Source: Branchiostoma floridae (taxonomy: Eukaryota > Chordata > Leptocardii > Amphioxiformes > Branchiostomatidae). From it: 64,000 nucleotides of DNA. Of this stretch, positions 61,301 to 64,000 are shown one piece after another (the first letter of the stretch is position 1; every line of letters starts with the position of its first letter). The DNA is taken from contig NC_049991.1 in NCBI RefSeq assembly GCF_000003815.2, positions 9,804,506-9,868,505 on the forward strand, in the 5' to 3' direction. Under the pieces are notes generated by a model. The model was not told the origin of the DNA and searched no databases. It worked only from the letters and a program-made list of their open reading frames with translations. The position numbers and the translations under genes were made by a program.

Positions 61301-64000
61301 ATGTTGAGTGAATACTAGCAAGGCAACTCAAGGTCATCTTGTTTATTTTGTGCAGTACTAGTACTGGTGTAACTGTAAGTGCACAGTTCAACCATGACCA
61401 TTGAAGACTGTTGCAACTAATTTTTTCTAGGTTCTACATCGGCTGTGACCTGTGCAGTAACTGGTTCCACGGTGCGTGTGTCGGCATCACGGAGAAGCAG
61501 GCGGAACAGATGGACTCGTACACCTGTCCTGACTGCAGCCGACTCACCGAGGACGGGGAACAGGAGCTGTACTGTCTCTGCAGGACACCGTATGATGAGA
61601 CACAGTAAGTGTGACAAGATATTTGTGATGAGCCCTTAAAAAAGCATTTTTACAGTGTACGTTGATAAAGGTTAGACATCCAAGTACATGTAACATTAAT
61701 AATATACATAACACAAAAATCAATCAAGCAACTGGATAGATTTTAACAGAGGAGAAGTTTGGCAGGATATTTGTGATAAGACCTCAAAAAACAAAAGCCA
61801 TTTTACATTGTACGTCACATTGAAGGTGACATCCAGGTACATGTAAGATGCAAGAAGATACACAACACATAAGTCAATCTAGCAACTAGCAACCTTTTAC
61901 ATTGTACATCATGTTATTGAAGGTTAGACATACAGGTACATATATCAAGATGCACAACACAATTGTCAATCTAGCAACTGAATAGATTGTATAAACAGAC
62001 CTTTTACAATGTACATAGTACATCATGTGGACGAAGGTTTGACAAAACTCAATTGAGCAATTGGATGGGTTGTATAAACAGACAGTTCAGATACATTCGG
62101 TTAGACTCAGTCACTGACAAAAGATAGTGGATGCTATCTCAAACGTCGGACCATTTATACAAAATCTGTCCGATTATTTAGATAAAGTTTGTACTGTGTA
62201 CATTGTAGGAATTTGAAACTGTACATACTAGTAGTAGTAGTAGTAGTCCCTGTAGATGTAGTAAGATGCCATTTTCTTATATCAGAAATTGTGCCTTATT
62301 GCTACGACCTGTAGCTTGTTTGAGCATACATGTACCAAAAAAAGGGTCTAAGTGGCAAGTGTGCAGATGTTGACACACTGGCAGCACCAAATCCGTAGGT
62401 GTTTTTGGCACCTTTAGACAGATCAGCCGTGAGGCTCGGTGGGCGTCACTCCACCCTCATGGGGACAGGGACATGTCGAACTTAGGACCTACTGATTCTG
62501 ATTCCAATGCTCTAGCCGTTGCACATAGACACACACGTGTAGAATAAAGGCTTTTATTTTAATATAATTCCAATTGTTAACCGTTCTATGTGCTAGGTTC
62601 TACATTGGTTGTGACCGGTGCAATGACTGGTTCCACGGCCGGTGTGTGGGCATCCTGCCGGCCGAGGCCGACGAGATCGACTACTACATCTGCCCCAACT
62701 GTCAATCATCCAAAGACATGCAGATGCACAACAAGTCTCTGAGTGAGAAGGACACGGATCAGCTGAAACGACTTCTCAAGTCCCTACAGGTTTGTTTAGA
62801 ACTGTCATTGTGAAATAAGATTAATTCAATTAATTTTACTGTGGTTAATGTTGGAGAATGAGGTTTTTGCAGTCTTAAGAATCTGCTGTTGAAACTATTT
62901 TCTACATGTACATACATTTAAAATGTAATGATTTCACAATAACTTAAAAGGAGAGGTCTCCATAAACTATGAAAAATAAAACCGCCACAAACATTTCAAG
63001 ATATTCATAAACAATGGTTTTTACCAGAAGTAAACTGTAGAATACTGAATTACCTTTCTTTAACTTGAAACGTGATGAAACTGCCAGGGCTGCCCAACAA
63101 GCCAGTGTCTATTACAAAGGGTTTGACATGGTGATGATCACAAAGATGTTGCAGAAGTTGTTGTACCAGTACTCCTTCATTGCAACTAAAGATTCAGAAA
63201 GTTTTTATTGGGATATATTTGAGTTTGGTGAAAAATTGACCAGACAGAATTAAGAACACGAGGTGTAGAAATAAAAGTAGAAATCTGTTGTTATTGGGTA
63301 CTATTGCATGTATGCAGAGTAACTTTGATTATTTCTATCTACAGTCTCACAAGATGGCCTGGCCCTTTGTAGAGCCAGTGAGTGAGCTGGAGGTACCAGA
63401 CTATTACCAGGTCATCAAGGAACCCATGGGTGAGTACTTAATATGCTCAGTTACTGGTGAGGCAATAGAATTAGTATTTCAGGATGAAAGTTATTCTGTG
63501 TTGTTTACTAATTGTAGTTAATATATAGTACAGATTGACTTCAAAGGAAGATTGCAATATTGTACTTAAAAATTTCACCAATGTCGACAATTTGACATCT
63601 TAAATCGGAATGGCTATGGCATTGGTTTTGAAGCGGGAATTTCAGTACAGCTTATTATGTTTCTTTTGTTGGTGATGTAAAATGACGAAACAGATCAAAT
63701 TTATACAGTACACATTTGTATTCCTAACGATATCTTTCTGTCATACACATGGAGGTAAAGACTGTTTGTTTGCAGTGGAAGCTCTTCCTGTTTTCAACCT
63801 ATTGATATGCCCAATTCTGTCCATTCCTGTTCTTGTGCAGACCTTTCAACTGTGGACAAACGACTCCGGCAGAAATATTACAAGACTCTGAACCAGTACG
63901 TAGCCGACATTTCCAAGATATTCGACAACTGTCGCTACTACAATCCCAGCGACTCTGCTTTCTGCAAGTGCGCCGAGGTTCTGGAGGGATTCTTCCTACA
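40696..64000 (+). CDS. BPTF: BPTF / NURF301, nucleosome-remodelling factor subunit (3' end cut)
   Basis: The largest NURF subunit, a nuclear reader of H3K4me3 and acetylated histones that guides ISWI remodelling. Exons: 40696-41918, 45433-45638, 46076-46207, 46444-46589, 46887-48223, 48762-48888, 49144-51649, 52416-52563, 53161-53323, 54033-54261, 54521-54687, 55187-55399, 55732-55848, 56226-56309, 56625-56904, 57280-57470, 59228-59313, 59759-59873, 60255-60365, 60848-61062, 61431-61604, 62597-62789, 63345-63429, 63841-64000+. They give about 2800 aa in phase. Domains: basic/acidic N-terminus, DDT (about 163-225), PHD1 (about 321-365), a conserved WALL/WHIM-like region (exons 5-7, LGHVR...GGWMWLS), the DMSIKPP...[14 protein letters not shown] block at the end of exon 7, glutamine-rich exons 12-16, lysine-rich coiled coil, PHD2 and PHD3 (exons 20-22), and a bromodomain (about 2722 on) truncated by the window edge. 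The 2.5-kb exon 7 is Ser/Thr-rich. Confidence 0.96.
43557..43899. mobile_element. hAT-like MITE in BPTF intron 1
   Basis: A 343-bp element with ends CAGGGGCTCGAAATACTGGG and the complement of CCAAAATGAATTTCGAGCCCTG, and internal GGGTGCACC words repeated in both orientations. It is flanked by CTTAGTAG (43549-43556) and CTTAGTGT (43900-43907), an 8-bp target duplication with two mismatches. CAGGG ends and 8-bp duplications are typical of hAT. A relative lies at 53602-53880. Confidence 0.75.
45681..45705. repeat. Short perfect hairpin
   Basis: TGCCCCTACAT, a 3-base loop CTA, then ATGTAGGGGCA: an 11-bp perfect stem in BPTF intron 2, just after the donor at 45639. It may be a repeat fragment. Confidence 0.6.
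52148..52408. repeat. Minisatellite with (GAT)n next to BPTF exon 8
   Basis: Three units of about 90-100 bp share ATGGAGGATAG...TGGATGGAGRGA.AGAGTCATGTTC and end in GATGATGATG runs of different length followed by TGTTTG. The last unit runs to within about 10 bp of the exon 8 acceptor (52415). Confidence 0.85.
53434..53488 (+). pseudogene. Partial tandem copy of BPTF exon 9 end and donor
   Basis: A segment matching the last 46 bp of exon 9 plus its donor (source 53278-53332) recurs here with two or three changes. It keeps GCTACCAAGACAAAAACACAG/GTCCAC and is followed by a similar downstream stretch. The copy lacks an acceptor, so it is an exon fragment that carries a usable-looking donor. Confidence 0.75.
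53602..53880. mobile_element. hAT-like MITE, second copy
   Basis: Ends CAGGGCTTGAAATACTGGG and the complement of CCAAAATAAATTCAAGCTCTG match the element at 43557-43899. Internal GTGCACC words are also shared. The target duplication is not clear. It lies in BPTF intron 9. Confidence 0.65.
55376..55548 (+). repeat. Tandem duplication across BPTF exon 12 donor
   Basis: A segment of about 100 bp, holding the exon 12 end GGGACAGGCTGTACAG, its donor, and GTAGAAAG..TGTTCT.AGGGG, occurs twice (about 55376-55446 and 55478-55548). The second copy reads CAG/GTAAAG, so it offers an alternative donor. Confidence 0.75.
57598..57775. mobile_element. Tc1/mariner-like MITE
   Basis: A 178-bp element with ends CAGTCAAACCTG and the complement of CAGGTTTGACTG, flanked by TA on both sides (57596-57597 and 57776-57777). 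Internal inverted GTGGCCACTATAGACAGGTG words give a strong hairpin. It has no coding capacity and lies in BPTF intron 16. A decayed relative begins at 29611. Confidence 0.85.
61615..62085. repeat. Degenerate tandem repeat between PHD exons
   Basis: Roughly four diverged units of about 105-150 bp share TTTTACATTGTAC, GAAGGTTAGACAT, ACAACACA..AGTCAAT and AGCAACTGRATAGATTG. They fill the first half of the intron between the PHD2 and PHD3 exons. Confidence 0.7.

Overview
The window looks like chordate-grade invertebrate genomic DNA, most likely amphioxus (Branchiostoma). It has multi-exon genes with GT-AG introns, AT-rich intergenic DNA full of small fold-back transposons, hypervariable minisatellites, two assembly gaps (452 N at 7684-8135, 100 N at 11420-11519), and animal-specific gene families. 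The species call is inference from gene content and repeat style.

Five genes could be assembled exon by exon, with reading phase matching at every junction: (1) a TNF-receptor-superfamily death receptor, minus strand, 12679-16242, 7 exons, 355 aa; (2) a CYP4-type cytochrome P450, minus, 17625-24583, 13 exons, 502 aa; (3) an LRR-ROC-COR (ROCO, MFHAS1-like) GTPase with a C-terminal Death domain, plus, 30492-34049, 4 coding exons, 936 aa; (4) AIMP2, the multisynthetase-complex scaffold, minus, 35608-39971, 4 exons, 316 aa; (5) BPTF/NURF301, the large NURF chromatin-remodelling subunit, plus, 40696 to beyond the right edge, 24 exons seen, about 2800 aa, cut inside the bromodomain. AIMP2 and BPTF start head to head, 724 bp apart.

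Region by region: 1-6910 has no gene I can support, only one MITE, a 31-bp minisatellite and a diverged direct repeat. 6911-10868 is a 4-kb array of a 51-bp unit that changes orientation near 9130; every unit resembles a 21-nt micro-exon flanked by splice sites. 10869-12678 is gene-free and contains a gap. The death receptor and the P450 follow. 24584-30371 holds a fold-back element and a large tandem duplication; the second copy carries a solo LTR and a MITE, and both copies share a 125-bp identical core that may be a promoter or first exon of the ROCO gene. AIMP2 and BPTF fill the rest, their introns holding hAT-like, Tc1/mariner-like and other inverted-repeat elements.

Two Death-domain genes lie in one 22-kb stretch. 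A signalling link between the receptor and the ROCO protein is only a hypothesis. AIMP2 and BPTF are housekeeping genes that may share a bidirectional promoter.
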